From contig BDSL01000116.1 of NCBI GenBank assembly GCA_003116995.1, positions 124,001 to 188,000 of the forward strand: a stretch of DNA of 64,000 bases, in the 5' to 3' direction. A program made the translations under genes and the position numbers. This DNA comes from Yamagishiella unicocca. Taxonomy: Eukaryota; Chlorophyta; Chlorophyceae; Chlamydomonadales; Volvocaceae. Positions 41,499 through 53,411 of this stretch are shown here, piece after piece (position 1 is the first letter of the stretch; each line of letters begins with the position of its first letter). The notes beneath the pieces were generated by a model. It saw only the letters and a list, made by a program, of their open reading frames with translations. It was not told the origin of the DNA and did no database searches.

Positions 41499-44110
41499 AT
41501 GTATGCTAGGCCAAATATGAGCGGTAACGGTCCGCAACGCATAGCTGCTGCTGCTCCACTGGCAGTGTTCCTGGCACTGTTAGGCATCTGCAGTTGGGCA
41601 GGCCGCGACCAGTTGAAGTCTGCTATTGAAGGTGGGATTGTACGCAGTGCTGTATACAGGGTTAGATATCGATATAATGGATTTTGACCGTTCATTCGTT
41701 TTTCCCGCAGCGTCTGGGGCCTTCGTCTCGGCGCAGGTGCGCCGTGTCCTGCCTTGACAGACGCGCATCCTGCGATTTTGCTGTGCATGGGCTGAAACGT
41801 TTTTTTGTCCTACAGCTCGGTCAACCCAAGCCACAAGTGGTCCATGCGGGGAAGACAACCGCAGCAGCGACTCCCATAGTCCTCAAAGCGGAGTCACAAA
41901 AGACGCCGACCTCGAACACCAAGACTGCTGCGACTGCCACGGAAGATACATCAGCAACAGCAGATAGCAAAGCGGGCCCTAGAGTAATTGTCGAGGTTGA
42001 CGACAAGGGCCGCACACTGCAGGCATGTTGCTTGGGTATGGAACGGGTTTGAAACGGAATTGAACGCAGGATGCGGTCTAGCGGACGCACGGCGTATGGG
42101 TATGCGAGCGCCCTGTAATTGTGATGCGGTTGGATGTGTATGGTCCCCAGTTTTCTGTGGGATTGTACGGTGGGAGAGCCGATACAACGACGCCTGCATA
42201 ACTCCCAGCTAGGCAAACCTGCCCCGCAACCTGTCGACGCTCTGGCAGTAGTGCTGTTGCACCTTGTCACAAGTGTCCTTGTCGTTTGCCGCGCCGCCTC
42301 CTGCCCTCGTACAGATTCTGGACGCACCCATTCCTGACGACTGCAATGCGCAGCAGGTGAGCACGCGGCCGCCGACAGCTCAGCTACTTGCCCCTCGCAC
42401 AGAGGGCGGCTCCTCTGCCATCGATTTATTCGGGTGTTAGATTTTACAGCGGCTGATCGTTACGTTCATAATACATGCAGCGACCAACCAGTCGTTGGTT
42501 AAATGGCGATCGAAAATTTCTGCATCGGTGGACCCTGCATCGAGGACCAACGGTTGACCTCCGGATGCGCTGTCCGAAGCACCGTCACTGCCTGCTGTTT
42601 ATATCAGTATTGCGCCTAGAGCTGTGATCGCTGCCATAATGACCGCGGCGCTCCACGTCAGTCGCACAGCCGATCCCCGGGTCTTGCCCCTCACAGCTGG
42701 GGTTGTCTATTAACTCGACTTCGCGGTCACGGAAGCGAGCATTCCTGATGCACAGTCCGTTTCGGCTGCCAAGAAGTGGATGGTCGACCGTACAGAGTGC
42801 ACGCAAACGTGTCCCAGGCTAAACGTTCCGACTTCCCAATATGTGTGCACAGCACGCAGACTATGCCGGTGATGGCGTAGTGTGGGGTCTAGGCTACAAG
42901 AAGGCATCCGCTGCCGACTGCTGTGCGGCGTGCAAGGAGCACCAACAGAAAAACGTCAACATGCCGTGCAACGTCTGGGTGTGGTGCGGTAAGACACTGA
43001 GCGGCGTAAGGGTTGTGCGGTCGACTCGGGAAAGGGAGGGCATGGGAGGGGGACGTCCGGTAAGTCAAAGCAAATCAAGCCATGTAACTCCTGCGGATCT
43101 TTAATATGAAGTCGGGGGCCCTAGAGAGGCGCTGCTGTGGCCGGGTTGTCGTGCCGCGATGCATGCGCCCGTGGCCGAATTCCTGGACTGTGTGTTTACG
43201 GCGCTTTTGGATGGGCGAGGCGGTGTGCGGTGTGCTGGGCGGCATCCCGAATCCTACGTTGTCTGGTTGACGTGGCGGGATTGTCGCACTCGCGCCTTTG
43301 ACGCCACCCGCTCCTGGTAACACCGTTGCTCGTGCTGCCCTGCTGCCCGTCCCGATGCACGCAGGAGACCCGAGCGGTGTCTGCTGGACCATGGTAAGCG
43401 TACCGACAGGAGGTCTCGTAACATGTAGTGTTAGTGTGCGTGGGAAGTAGGCTGGCCGGCACCCTATTTTACGCCAGGCAATTGGAACTGGAGTCGCACA
43501 GGGCGTGTCACAAGTGTTGATCGCACGGTCACGAGGTTTTGCTGTCACAAGCCGCTTCCCCTGCGCGCCACTTTGCCGTGCCACACGGCGCACCCAGCAT
43601 GCCGGCGCTAGAGGTCCCCTGTCTGATTCACCCGGATGTTCCTGCGTTGCAGGATATCCACAATCACACGACGGGTGACTGCTGGCTAAAACACCAAGCG
43701 AAATGGGACAATAACCCCGACCTGACGAAGTCGAACCTGGTAGGTAAAATGGTTACCGAAACGACTGATATGTGTTTGTTTTGTGGCCGACTCCGCTCTT
43801 TGTTTCAGGCCGCTGAAGCGCAATTGTGTAATACGAACCGGCCTCCTGACAGTTTAGCCCGGGCAGAAAGCACCTAGTACCATACTGTGCATACCTCTGT
43901 CCCAGAACGTGTCGCGGTGCCGTGGCATAGTTGAACGCTGCCCTGCCCCTGCTTTGGCGCCACTTATAACAGGAAATCAACCACCAGGGTAAGTTTTCGG
44001 CACAGTTCCGCCTCGAGCACAAGACTTCACCGGAGTTCGTGCCCTGGGTGGCAGGCCTCGTGCCTATTAGGAAGACGGCAGCGCAGCGGAGGCTGCGGTT
44101 GGGCGCGTAG
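41499..44110 (+). CDS. Membrane-anchored or secreted PAN/apple-like domain protein
   Basis: Six exons fit in phase: 41499-41639, 41816-42022, 42315-42356, 42853-42988, 43612-43739 and 43973-44110. They total 792 bp (263 aa plus stop). Residues ~13-31 form one hydrophobic helix (AAAAPLAVFLALLGICSWAG), a signal peptide or type II anchor. A Lys/Thr/Ala-rich stalk follows (~48-115). The C-terminal half has the cysteine pattern of algal PAN/apple domains: DCCAACKEH, PCNVWVWC, GDCWLKHQ, then SPEFVPWVAGLVPI. PAN/apple domains bind protein or carbohydrate, so an extracellular or lumenal binding role is likely. The exon at 41816-42022 ends at a GC donor (CAG|GCATGT), the only join that keeps the frame open. 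The start could also be the ATG at 41517. The acceptor of the 43612 exon was chosen by phase and is the least certain. Confidence 0.72.
42023..42024 (+). other. GC-AG intron donor in the PAN-domain gene
   Basis: CTGCAG|GCATGT. The nearby GT donor (TTGG|GTATGG) would bring the next exon into a frame with an immediate stop. Confidence 0.6.
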
Positions 44111-44326
44111 CATGCAACATGGGGCAGCTAGGTAAGACAGAATGTTACAAATGCCGTCAGCTGGAGGGTACGGAGCGCTGCAGGCTTCCTCACCCCTCGC
44201 GCATGTATGCTGCCTTCGCCTGCTTCGTCCGCTGTCCTGTCTTGGCTGCTAGAAAATGTGTCGGCGGCTGGACGCCAATCTTGAATGAGTGTGTCGCATT
44301 TTTAAGTTCATATAAACACTTCATAG

Positions 44327-44331
44327 TGTAA
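44327..44331 (+). terminator. Probable poly(A) signal of the PAN-domain gene
   Basis: TGTAA, the usual volvocine poly(A) signal, 217 nt after the stop. A second TGTAA at 44458-44462 is an alternative. Confidence 0.5.
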
Positions 44332-45670
44332 AGTGCATGTGCATCTGGTCAAGTAGTCGATATTTGCACCTCCGGCCGAGGAGCAGCACTTGTTTTATGT
44401 ATTGTAGACACAATGTGCGTATTTGCGCCGACAAGGTGAATGTGGTTAGCTTGTGGTTGTAAATTGGTTGGGACCGCGCGGCATATATGTCGTGTGAGAT
44501 GCTGTTCATCGGTATGTATTGCCCACGGCAACGCAGCGTCCGTGTGTTTGCAGAGGACGGGTAGCATGATACGTGAAGGGCAGGCTGCACATGTGCGCTG
44601 CTCAAGGGTCGAACCGCGCAGGGCGGTGTGGACCCCGATAATAAACATTAGCTTGTGACCTGACTTGTGGTAAAGGGACATGTTTACGCCTCAACACAGT
44701 TGAAAGAGCGCTGTTGCTCATCCCCGCCAGTTGGGATGCTTAGCAGCAGGCTCGGGTGAAAGCTTGTGTAACCGTGCTAGGTAATGCCTGAAATCCTCCG
44801 GTGACTGCATGTTGATGGTAGATACGAAGTTCGTACGCACGGCGGACGGGAGGAATGAGGAGAGGTCGAGACCACGCTTTCAGGTCGTTAAACGCATAGG
44901 ATGCTTCACGTAGGGATGGCCCGGAAGGGATAGGTCGGACAGCACGGGACGCCCTCGCAATCTTGCAAGGTGCACGGCACCTCGCCATGCTCCTCCGCCA
45001 TTTAACTACCTTGGAACGTTGGATGCGCATACGTCCCCTTAGCAGTCCTTGTCTCTGGGGATAACAAGTTGTCAACATGAGTCGACACCTGTAGACCCCT
45101 GGGACTGCAGGTCGGCAATTACACTCAGCGCCATTACTGCATGCAAGCATAATGCTGGACATAATTATACGACTAGAGCATGCTGAACCCTGATGCGCTA
45201 CGAAAGTGCCGCACGTGGCATGAATGACCTTACTTCTCTATTCCGCAAATCCTCTATATCCAGGTCGTTCTTTCTGAATACATAAGGGAAACTTTTGTGC
45301 ACACATGTCAGGCTTCCTAGGGCAGGCTTACCCCAAATGTCGGGACCTGCATCACGATGATATTCAGGATCAGGTATGCGCAAATACGCCGAGGAAATTG
45401 AATGAATTCGCGTCTTGTTTGGTAGAAGTGCTGGAATGCGCTAAAATGCCGTACTGTGCGAGTGGCCGTTGAATTTGGAGGATAAGTTCGGCACCAACTA
45501 GGCATATCTATACTCTCAGCGCCAAGTTGCGCAGAGTTCAGTATATTAGATACCTTTTCCTACTTAAAGGGTATCTAGGGCTATCACTGCTAGGCCCTTA
45601 ACTGGGTGGCCAGGCGCCTAGTCGACGCGACCGTGCGTGAGCGTGACCTCCTGCGAGCACGGAAAGAACA
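44332..45670. other. Intergenic, including the starch branching enzyme promoter
   Basis: No splice-consistent coding exon is visible. An imperfect inverted repeat (TAGATACCTTT and AAAGGGTATCTA, 45547-45577) lies about 95 bp before the branching enzyme start codon and could be a regulatory dyad or 5'-UTR hairpin; this is inference. Confidence 0.45.
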
Positions 45671-48600
45671 ATGCAGCTCGGCAAGCTTCATGCTGGTGGC
45701 AGGGCCCAGGCGGGTGGCATTGCGGCGAAGGCTCGTCGGGGTGAGAGCGTTTTGGGTGGGTTCGGATCTCGTCGCGGGCGACTCGTTTAACTCCTGTGCG
45801 GTTCCTGCAGGCGTTGCGCCAAGAAATGTTGCAGTAGCTACTGCTTCTGGAGAGAAACTATCGGCTCTGGAGCTTCTGCGCCGTGAGAACGAGCTTCTGC
45901 GTCAAACCCTGGATGTCGCTAACGTTCCCATCGACGGCGTTGTTGAAGCGCCTGTGTCCGGTTCAGCGACTGCTACTCTTTCAAATCCAGTTCCTGCTAA
46001 GAGCACCGGTGCAAGTGATGCGGGTGTTGGACTGAGCCTGCTCGACGAGTTGGGCGGTGTGGCGACCATGCTGGAGGGCCCCCAGGACTACTGGAGCCCG
46101 TGCATTGAGGTTCCTGACAACATGGAGTATGTGGATGATTATGGGGCTATCTCGCCCATTCCCGACCACGATGGCACGGCGTGCTTTAAGTGGGACAACA
46201 CTCTGTGGTCCGCTGCCGAGCACTTCAAGGTGAGTGGATTTCGCACCGTAAGACGCGATGAATCCATTCCTAAAACAATAATCAGAGGGGACTTTTTCAT
46301 TGGTAACCAACCTAGCCGTCCCTCTGTGACTCATTCCGTTTCTTCTCCATTGCGATTATAATGTTGCAGTATCGCTGGAACGTCTTCAAGAACATTCGTA
46401 ACGCCTTCGATCAGAACGAGGGAGGCTTTGATAAGTTCTCGCAGGGTACGGCGTCGTCTTGGGCGTGACCCGGGGTCCAGGCTGGCTCACAGTCAAGGGG
46501 TACGGCCACACAAAGTTTCGTGGGGTTCAGTGCAAGTTGTTGTATGGCAGTTGACGGGCGAAGCATGTCAGGGTTGGTCCTGCTTGTTTCAGCTGCTGCA
46601 CCGTCGTATATACCATACCCCCTGGATGGAATGTACATCATGATTTGCATGACTCTTGGCGCTGCTGCACTTATGGTTCGTGCCTGTCGCCACGAGTGTT
46701 GGGCGTCCCGACTTCAGTGCGTGAAGTGTTCGTCCGAGCTCTTTTTTGGAACATCTGTAGCTCCGAAGGGCATCTTCGATTGTTTATGCATTGTCTGCCT
46801 GCATTTACGTTCGGCGTTTCAGGCTACAAGTACTACGGCTTCAACCGAGGCGAGTGCAACGGACAGACCGGTATTTGGTACCGCGAATGGGCACCTGGCG
46901 CGAAGGTAGGATTTGGCATGACAGGGCAGGAGTCGGAGCTTCTGAACGTGGCTAGCAGCTGCTCCTGTTACCATTGTACAGTTTAGCTCGTTCCAGTTCG
47001 GAGCTTCTATGGCGGTATGCATGGGTTTCTGAAAAGTCGGCACGAAAAGTCGGCATGTGTGAAGTGGTGTATTGTTGGACTTGAGGGTACTGCCAGAGTT
47101 TGTGCGGAATGGGTTCAGGGATGTGCAGGCTGAATTCGGGACTTATGGGCGACGACCTAATCATAAGTCTTGTAGGCGGAGTTTCGGTATCATGTGCGCA
47201 GGCAAACATTGGGATCCAGGGAAGGACAGCTCTGTCATCCCCAGTTGTTAGTCAGGGAAAAGCATATTGCATGCCAGGACGGATTCCCTTTGAACAGCGG
47301 TCCTTGCCCATGCGTCCGCATGAGCGCCTCTCGTGCGTAGTGCAGCAAGACTTCGGTGTTTGAAGCAAGTATGCACCTGTTAACCCTCCTAGGCGATGGC
47401 CCTGGTCGGTGACTTCAACAACTGGACCCCGGTTGAGGGCCACTGGGCTTTCAAGAACCAGTACGGCACGTGGGAGCTCTTCCTGCCCGACAAGGCGGAC
47501 GGCACGTCCGCCATCGAGCACAGGTCGGTCACTGTCACTGAAGGGCCTTCCGCGCTGCTGAACTGACGGAAGCTTCCAGTCGGGCGGGTTGCGACTTGCA
47601 TGTGAGTTAACACATCTGGATGCCCTGGACCTGGCTGCCCGCAGGTCGAAGGTCAAGTGCCGGCTGGAGACCGTGGATGGCCAGTGGGTGGACAAGATCC
47701 CCGCCTGGATCAAGTGGTCGACGCAGGAGTGGAACGAGATCTTGTTCAACGGTCAGTGCTTGCGGGCCCGTGGGCCGTACCTACACATTCGCATGTTGCA
47801 CGTCGATGCCAGGTTTCAGGTTCATGCACGGAACGGCAAAGGATTGAGCAGATCTGGCTAACGAATTCACGACGTGTATGGTTTTCTGTTGTTGCCTGTT
47901 GCTGCCCGCATCCCTACGTTCTCCGCGGATATAGGTGTGTACTATGAGCCGCCGGAGAAGGGCGCCCCGGGCGAGATCTCGCCGGACAAGTCGTACACAT
48001 TCAAGTACCCGCGCCCGGCAAAGTGGGTACAGCGGCCAGCAGCTGCTGCTTGCGTTGCACAGCAGGCTCCGTACTCGTGACCCCGTTGTGGAGTCGTCAT
48101 CCAGGGGGGGGAAGCCGCTTGAGCGCAGTCAAGCTTGCCGCGCTGACCCGGGCGAGCGGCAGAGCTGTGCCGAGTTGTGGAGCTGTCCGGTTATCGCCTC
48201 GCCTCGAATGCTGCAGCCGGCTGATGTACGCTCTTGCATTCCTTCTGCCACAGGCCGCGGGCTCTGCGCATCTACGAGTGCCACGTGGGCATGAGCAGCA
48301 AGGAGCCCAAGGTCAACAGCTACCTGGAGTTCAAGGAGGAGGTCCTGCCGCGCATCCGGGCGCTGGGATACAACGCCATCCAGATCATGGCCATCCAGGA
48401 GCACAGCTACTACGGGTCCTTCGGCTACCATGTCACCAACTTCTTCGGGGTAGGCAGCTGGGAATGGCTGGGGCGGCGGAAGGGGGGAGCTGCAAGGCAG
48501 GGTCCTGGGCGTAGAGCAGCAGCGGAGGCACCGGGACGCGCGGAGGGCGTATGAAAACCCAGTGCACCGTTGCTGACCGGGGCAAGGGTTCAGACTACCG

Positions 48601-51600
48601 TATGCGGGTGGCTCTCAGAGACCTGCGATGCAGGGCGGGCTCCGGAGTGGCCTGCTGTTGTAGTAGTAGACAGCAATGAGCAGGCACAAGGAGGCATGAG
48701 CTTGATTTGGCATCAGGGGCTTGGATGATAGCATTTGAGACCACTGTTACATGACGCAACATAGCATTTTGAGCTATGCAGCGAAAGAATGCATTTTTCG
48801 ATGTGGGCAATGGATTGAGGGGATCGAAGCTGAAATGGCATCTGGTAAGCGTACACGTCAGGCCGGTGCAAGTCAGGTTCATCACGGTGCTCATATCATG
48901 CTTCGCAGGTCAGCAGCCGCTGCGGTACCCCGGACGAGCTGAAGGCGATGGTGGACGAAGCCCATCGCATGGGCATTGTGGTGAGTAAAACGTCATTGCA
49001 ATACCGGAAAGTTCCGTCATTCAGCGCAGCACTACGTGCGAGCCCGGCGCCAGTTTTGCATTGATTACGGATTACGCAGATAGGTGAATAGACGAAGGCC
49101 GCAGCTACAGCATCAAATGTGCCGATGACCCACTCCTCGCACCATGTGTCGTGCAGGTCCTGATGGACATCGTGCACAGCCACGCGTCTAAGAACACAAA
49201 CGACGGTATCAACATGTTTGACGGCACCGACGGCATGTACTTCCACGGCGGCGCACGCGGCAACCACTGGATGTGGGACAGCCGCTGCTTCAACTACGGT
49301 GCGTACGAGGAGCCGCGGGGCGAGGACGTTGGCGCTTCCGTTGATGCGCAGTAACTGAACCGGGGGTCTGTTTTCCTGCCACGACATCTTGATTTGGGTT
49401 TGAGGCCAAGAAGCCAACCTTCCTGCTGACACGTCCCTGCATCTCGAGAAGACTCACCGTCCTGTGCCGCATCCGTGCCTCCCACCTAACTGCAGGCAAC
49501 TGGGAGACGCTCCGTTTCCTGCTGTCCAACGCGCGCTGGTGGATGGACGAGTACAAGTTCGACGGATACCGCTTCGATGGCGTCACGTCCATGATGTACC
49601 ACCACCACGGCCTGTCGTACTCGTTCACTGGTGGGTCAGGAAAGACACTTCTCTAAGGGTAGTCCAGGCGGCGTCAAGCGCATTTTATGACTCATCGGGC
49701 GAAATAAGCGACAACTCCCGCCGCCCCCGACCCGTTATGCGCAATCGCGATCAACGTTTCCTGCTTGCCCAGCACGGGGAGGAGCCGAGTGGCTTGACCA
49801 GCGTGGAGCCAGGGGCGAGCGGACTCGTTAACATGCCGTGTTGCTTGTGCGTGCGCCAAGCTAACGTTGAGCGCTCTATCTCTCCTCCCTCCCCACGAAT
49901 AACACTAGGCAACTATGGCGAGTACTTCGGCATGAACACCGATGTTGACGCTGTGGTGTACCTGATGCTGGTCAACAACCTGCTGCACGACCTCTTCCCG
50001 AGCTGCGTGATCATCGGCGAGGACGTGTCGGGCATGCCGTCGTTCTGCCGGCCTTGGTAAGTGATGTTGCCCGTGGTTTTCCCTGGGTCGTGTTGGGGCG
50101 ATGGCGCTCTGTCAAACGGCGACGGCGCGATGCATGTCTGCGCATACCTCAAGCACGACGCTTTGGATTGCCGCGGGAAAACCTACTGTTGCTTTTCGTT
50201 ACTTTCCAAGTCAACGTGTGGTGTAGCCGGAAAGTGCGTGCGGCAATGCCTTACGGCTCGCTGTGGTGCTCTCCGGGCGCCCGGAAGCCAATGAATCCGG
50301 GTCTCGGCGGCGCGTGTCAATGCGTGCCCTGCGGCGCTGTGCTTTCCGACCTGCAGGCAGGAGGGCGGCGTGGGTTTCGACTACCGCCTACAGATGGCCA
50401 TTGCCGACAAGTGGATTGAGGTCATGAAGCTGCACGACGACAACGCCTGGAACATGGGCAACATCGTGCACACGCTCACGAACCGCCGGTAAGGCCGTAA
50501 TACGTGCCTGAGGAATGCCCGGAGTGCGTGTGTGCGGGGCCCTGAATGGCTGCAAACAGGCGATAGGCCACGGAGCGAACGGAGGGGCTGCTCTGCAGGT
50601 GTCGCCATGTGATAAGGACACGGCAGCGGCTTTTAATGGCCCGTCTTGGTGGCGCCTCTGGCTTATGGTGCACACCTTAGTTTGCAATCCCGGTAGTGTG
50701 GCCACCTCGTGACATGAGGGTGGCTGGCACGTGGTTCTCCTGTAGGTACGCGGAGGCGTGCGTGGGCTACGCTGAGAGCCACGACCAGGCGCTGGTGGGC
50801 GACAAGACCATCGCGTTCTGGCTCATGGACAAGGACATGTACGACAACATGGTGGGTGGTACTGGGCGCGCAAGGCTTTCGTACGGAGTGATATGCAAAA
50901 CCGCACTGTGCTGAGAGACCGGACGAAGGAAGCGGCTTCTGCCCTCTCCCGTGCCTCCCAAGTGTGTACACCCGTCACGGGAATGGAGGAGGCTTGCATG
51001 GAGCGCTTTAGATGACGAGCGAACTGGTGTGCTGATGACGGGTGCCCTGGATACCTCGTCAGGGCCAATCAGTCATGTGCACATCATGATACAACGGAAG
51101 GGCGCTGCTGTGCCGTCGCTGCGGTCAGCTACTCGGCATGGGTCGACAACGGGGTACAGGTCTAGTCCGCTGTCCTGCCCAAACTCCTGTTCGCGGCGAG
51201 GCTTGCAACACTCAGCTGCTAACCCTCCTAACCCTGTCCCGCCGCCTGTTCCGTTCAGGCCGTCAGCTCCCAGTCGCTGGTCGTTGACCGCGGCGTTGCG
51301 CTGCACAAGATGATCCGCCTCATCACGATTGCGCTGGGCGGCGAGTCCTACCTCAGCTTCATGGGTGAGATGGGACCCGACTCGACGAGGGGGTATGGGT
51401 TCCCCTGAACGTCGTCGTCACCAGGGTGTTTTTAGGGAATGGGAATGGCGTCCACTGAAACCGGACTGGCATTGGGCCTGGGAGGAACCCGGTTCGAGGT
51501 GGCCCACGACACGCTCACGCCAGACTGCTTGCCCGTTTGCATGTTGGCGACCCACATCGTGCGGGTGTACTGGGGCCGATACAGGCATACCAGCTGAGTT

Positions 51601-53411
51601 CCTAATGCACGATCAGCATCACTGCAATCGCGCCCGCGCGGCTGCCGAGTGGCCCTTGGCGTTTGCGGTGCTATCACTACCGTGCTGCTTGCCGTAAACA
51701 GACCGAACTCAGGTTATTCCCCGGCCTTATTGTTTTGGTCATGCGTCTGCGAAGCTCTAGAGCCAAGAGCTTAATTGGGGAAAGACGCGTATTGGCTGTA
51801 CGCTCCGCGTCAGACGGCCCGCCGCGCCGCGCGCCATCCACTGCTCGTCTGGGGTCTCAAAACCCCTTTGCCAGTGGTTTGAACGGCTACGTGGCAGCCG
51901 TGCAGGGCGGCACGTGTTGCTTCATCTTCCTCTTTCGTTTCACCCGCCGCCGCCTCCTGGCTTGTTGCCGTTACGTTCAGGCAACGAATTCGGCCACCCC
52001 GAGTGGATTGACTTCCCTCGCGTCGACAGCTACGACCCATCGACCGGCAAGCTCGTCCCGGGTGGGTGGTGCAGCCGTATCTGGGGTAATGGGATCGGTA
52101 GGGGCGGTGCGCGTATGCAAATATGTGTCGTTAGAGCCTGATGGTCTAGACCGAAGAAGGCAGTGGAGGTAAAAAAGACTCGCCTACTGCCCTCCCGGTG
52201 ACGTTGCGGTTGTTGGCTTCTGACCTCTCATGCGCCAACTTCTTGCAGGCAACGGAGGCTCCCTGCACCTGTGCCGCCGTCGCTGGGACCTGGCTGAATC
52301 CCCAATCCTCAAGTACAAGTTCATGAACGCCTTTGACCGCGCCATGTGCCACCTGGACAAGGTACGGGCCCCAGCAGCACCGTTGCAATCACATGACAGC
52401 CGTCTCGCGCGCTTGTCCGGCACCTCCCCATCAAACACGCTCCGTCCAAACACACTTCCGACCCACCTGCGCAGGCCTTTGGCTTCACGTGCGCCCCGAA
52501 CACGTACATCAGCCGCAAGGACGAGGGCGACAAGCTGGTCGTGTTCGAGCGCGGCGACCTCCTGTTCGTGTTCAACTTCCACCCCTCGCAGTCCTACCGG
52601 GACTACCGCGTGGGCTGCCGCGAGCAGGGCCCGTACAAGGTGCGAGAGTCTGACGAGGGTGCTGCAGGGCAGGGTGTAAAGCGGGGTTCCACCGCGCGCG
52701 TGCTGCGGTGTGCGGTGGAGGCAATGCCATCCGATGGCCGTGTACTATCTTCGGCTATAGCAAAGCGGCATCCCATGTTCGCTCACCATGAGACCTCGGC
52801 TCACCATGAACCCTGCGGCACCAAGCACGCTCGCGGCAAAGCGGCATCCCAAGCACGCTCGCGGCAAAGCGGCATCCCATGTTCGCTCACCATGAATCCA
52901 CGGCTGCGGCACCAAGCACGCCAGGTGCTGTAGGACTGACCTCCCACGAGAAGTGGCACACGTCGAAGTGCACGCCGCTAGCCGCCAGCAGGACGTGACT
53001 GCATGCCAGGACACAGCCTCAGGCTCGCCACGAGGAAATTCGGACGTAGCCTCATCCATCCTGTAGCAGTACGATCCCCTAGCTCAGCAACCCTGCTGCC
53101 TTTGCCCTAAGCGACCCCTGCCTCGCTGCCCCCGCCTCCCGACGCGGCCCTCCCCTCCCTCGCAGCTGGTCCTGTCGAGCGACGAGGAGGTGTTCGGCGG
53201 CTACCGCAACGTCACCAAGGACGCGGACGCCTCGTTCCAGACAACCAGCGGCAACCACGACAACCGCCCGCACTCGTTCCAGGTGTACGCGCCCGCGCGC
53301 ACGTGCGCGGTGTACGCGCCCGCCGAGTGGGCCGACAAGGACGCGGACCGCAAGCCGCACGGCATCCCGGGTCTGGGCGTCAAGGACCTGGGCCCCTACT
53401 TCGCCAGGTAG
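45671..53411 (+). CDS. SBE: Starch branching enzyme (1,4-alpha-glucan branching enzyme, GH13)
   Basis: Nineteen exons: 45671-45740, 45811-46229, 46370-46445, 46823-46905, 47393-47523, 47645-47751, 47935-48022, 48254-48449, 48909-48980, 49157-49298, 49496-49630, 49909-50056, 50357-50488, 50746-50851, 51259-51364, 51981-52061, 52249-52361, 52475-52639, 53166-53411. Total 2,616 bp (871 aa plus stop), all GT-AG and in phase. It makes alpha-1,6 branches in amylopectin in the plastid. The order is a basic Ala/Gly-rich N-terminus ([16 protein letters not shown], transit-peptide-like), a charged coiled-coil segment ([17 protein letters not shown]), CBM48 (ALVGDFNNW), then the GH13 barrel: [28 protein letters not shown] (nucleophile D489), [10 protein letters not shown] (acid/base E544), [13 protein letters not shown] (stabiliser D613) and [14 protein letters not shown], followed by a C-terminal all-beta domain. 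The sequence is closest in feel to plant class II enzymes. The start is the ATG in context ACAATG; no in-frame alternative fits the first intron. Confidence 0.97.
52761..52895. repeat. Tandem partial duplication in a branching enzyme intron
   Basis: The block CAAAGCGGCATCCCATGTTC (then GCTCACCATGA) occurs at 52761 and 52865. Between them CAAGCACGCTCGCGG is repeated. It lies in the intron between exons 52475-52639 and 53166-53411. Confidence 0.9.

Noticed and set aside
45606..46361. Branching enzyme starting with an uninterrupted frame from 45606
   Set aside because: That frame begins at GTG, not ATG, and would read through a clear intron (45741-45810). The ATG at 45671 with the spliced join gives a consistent frame.
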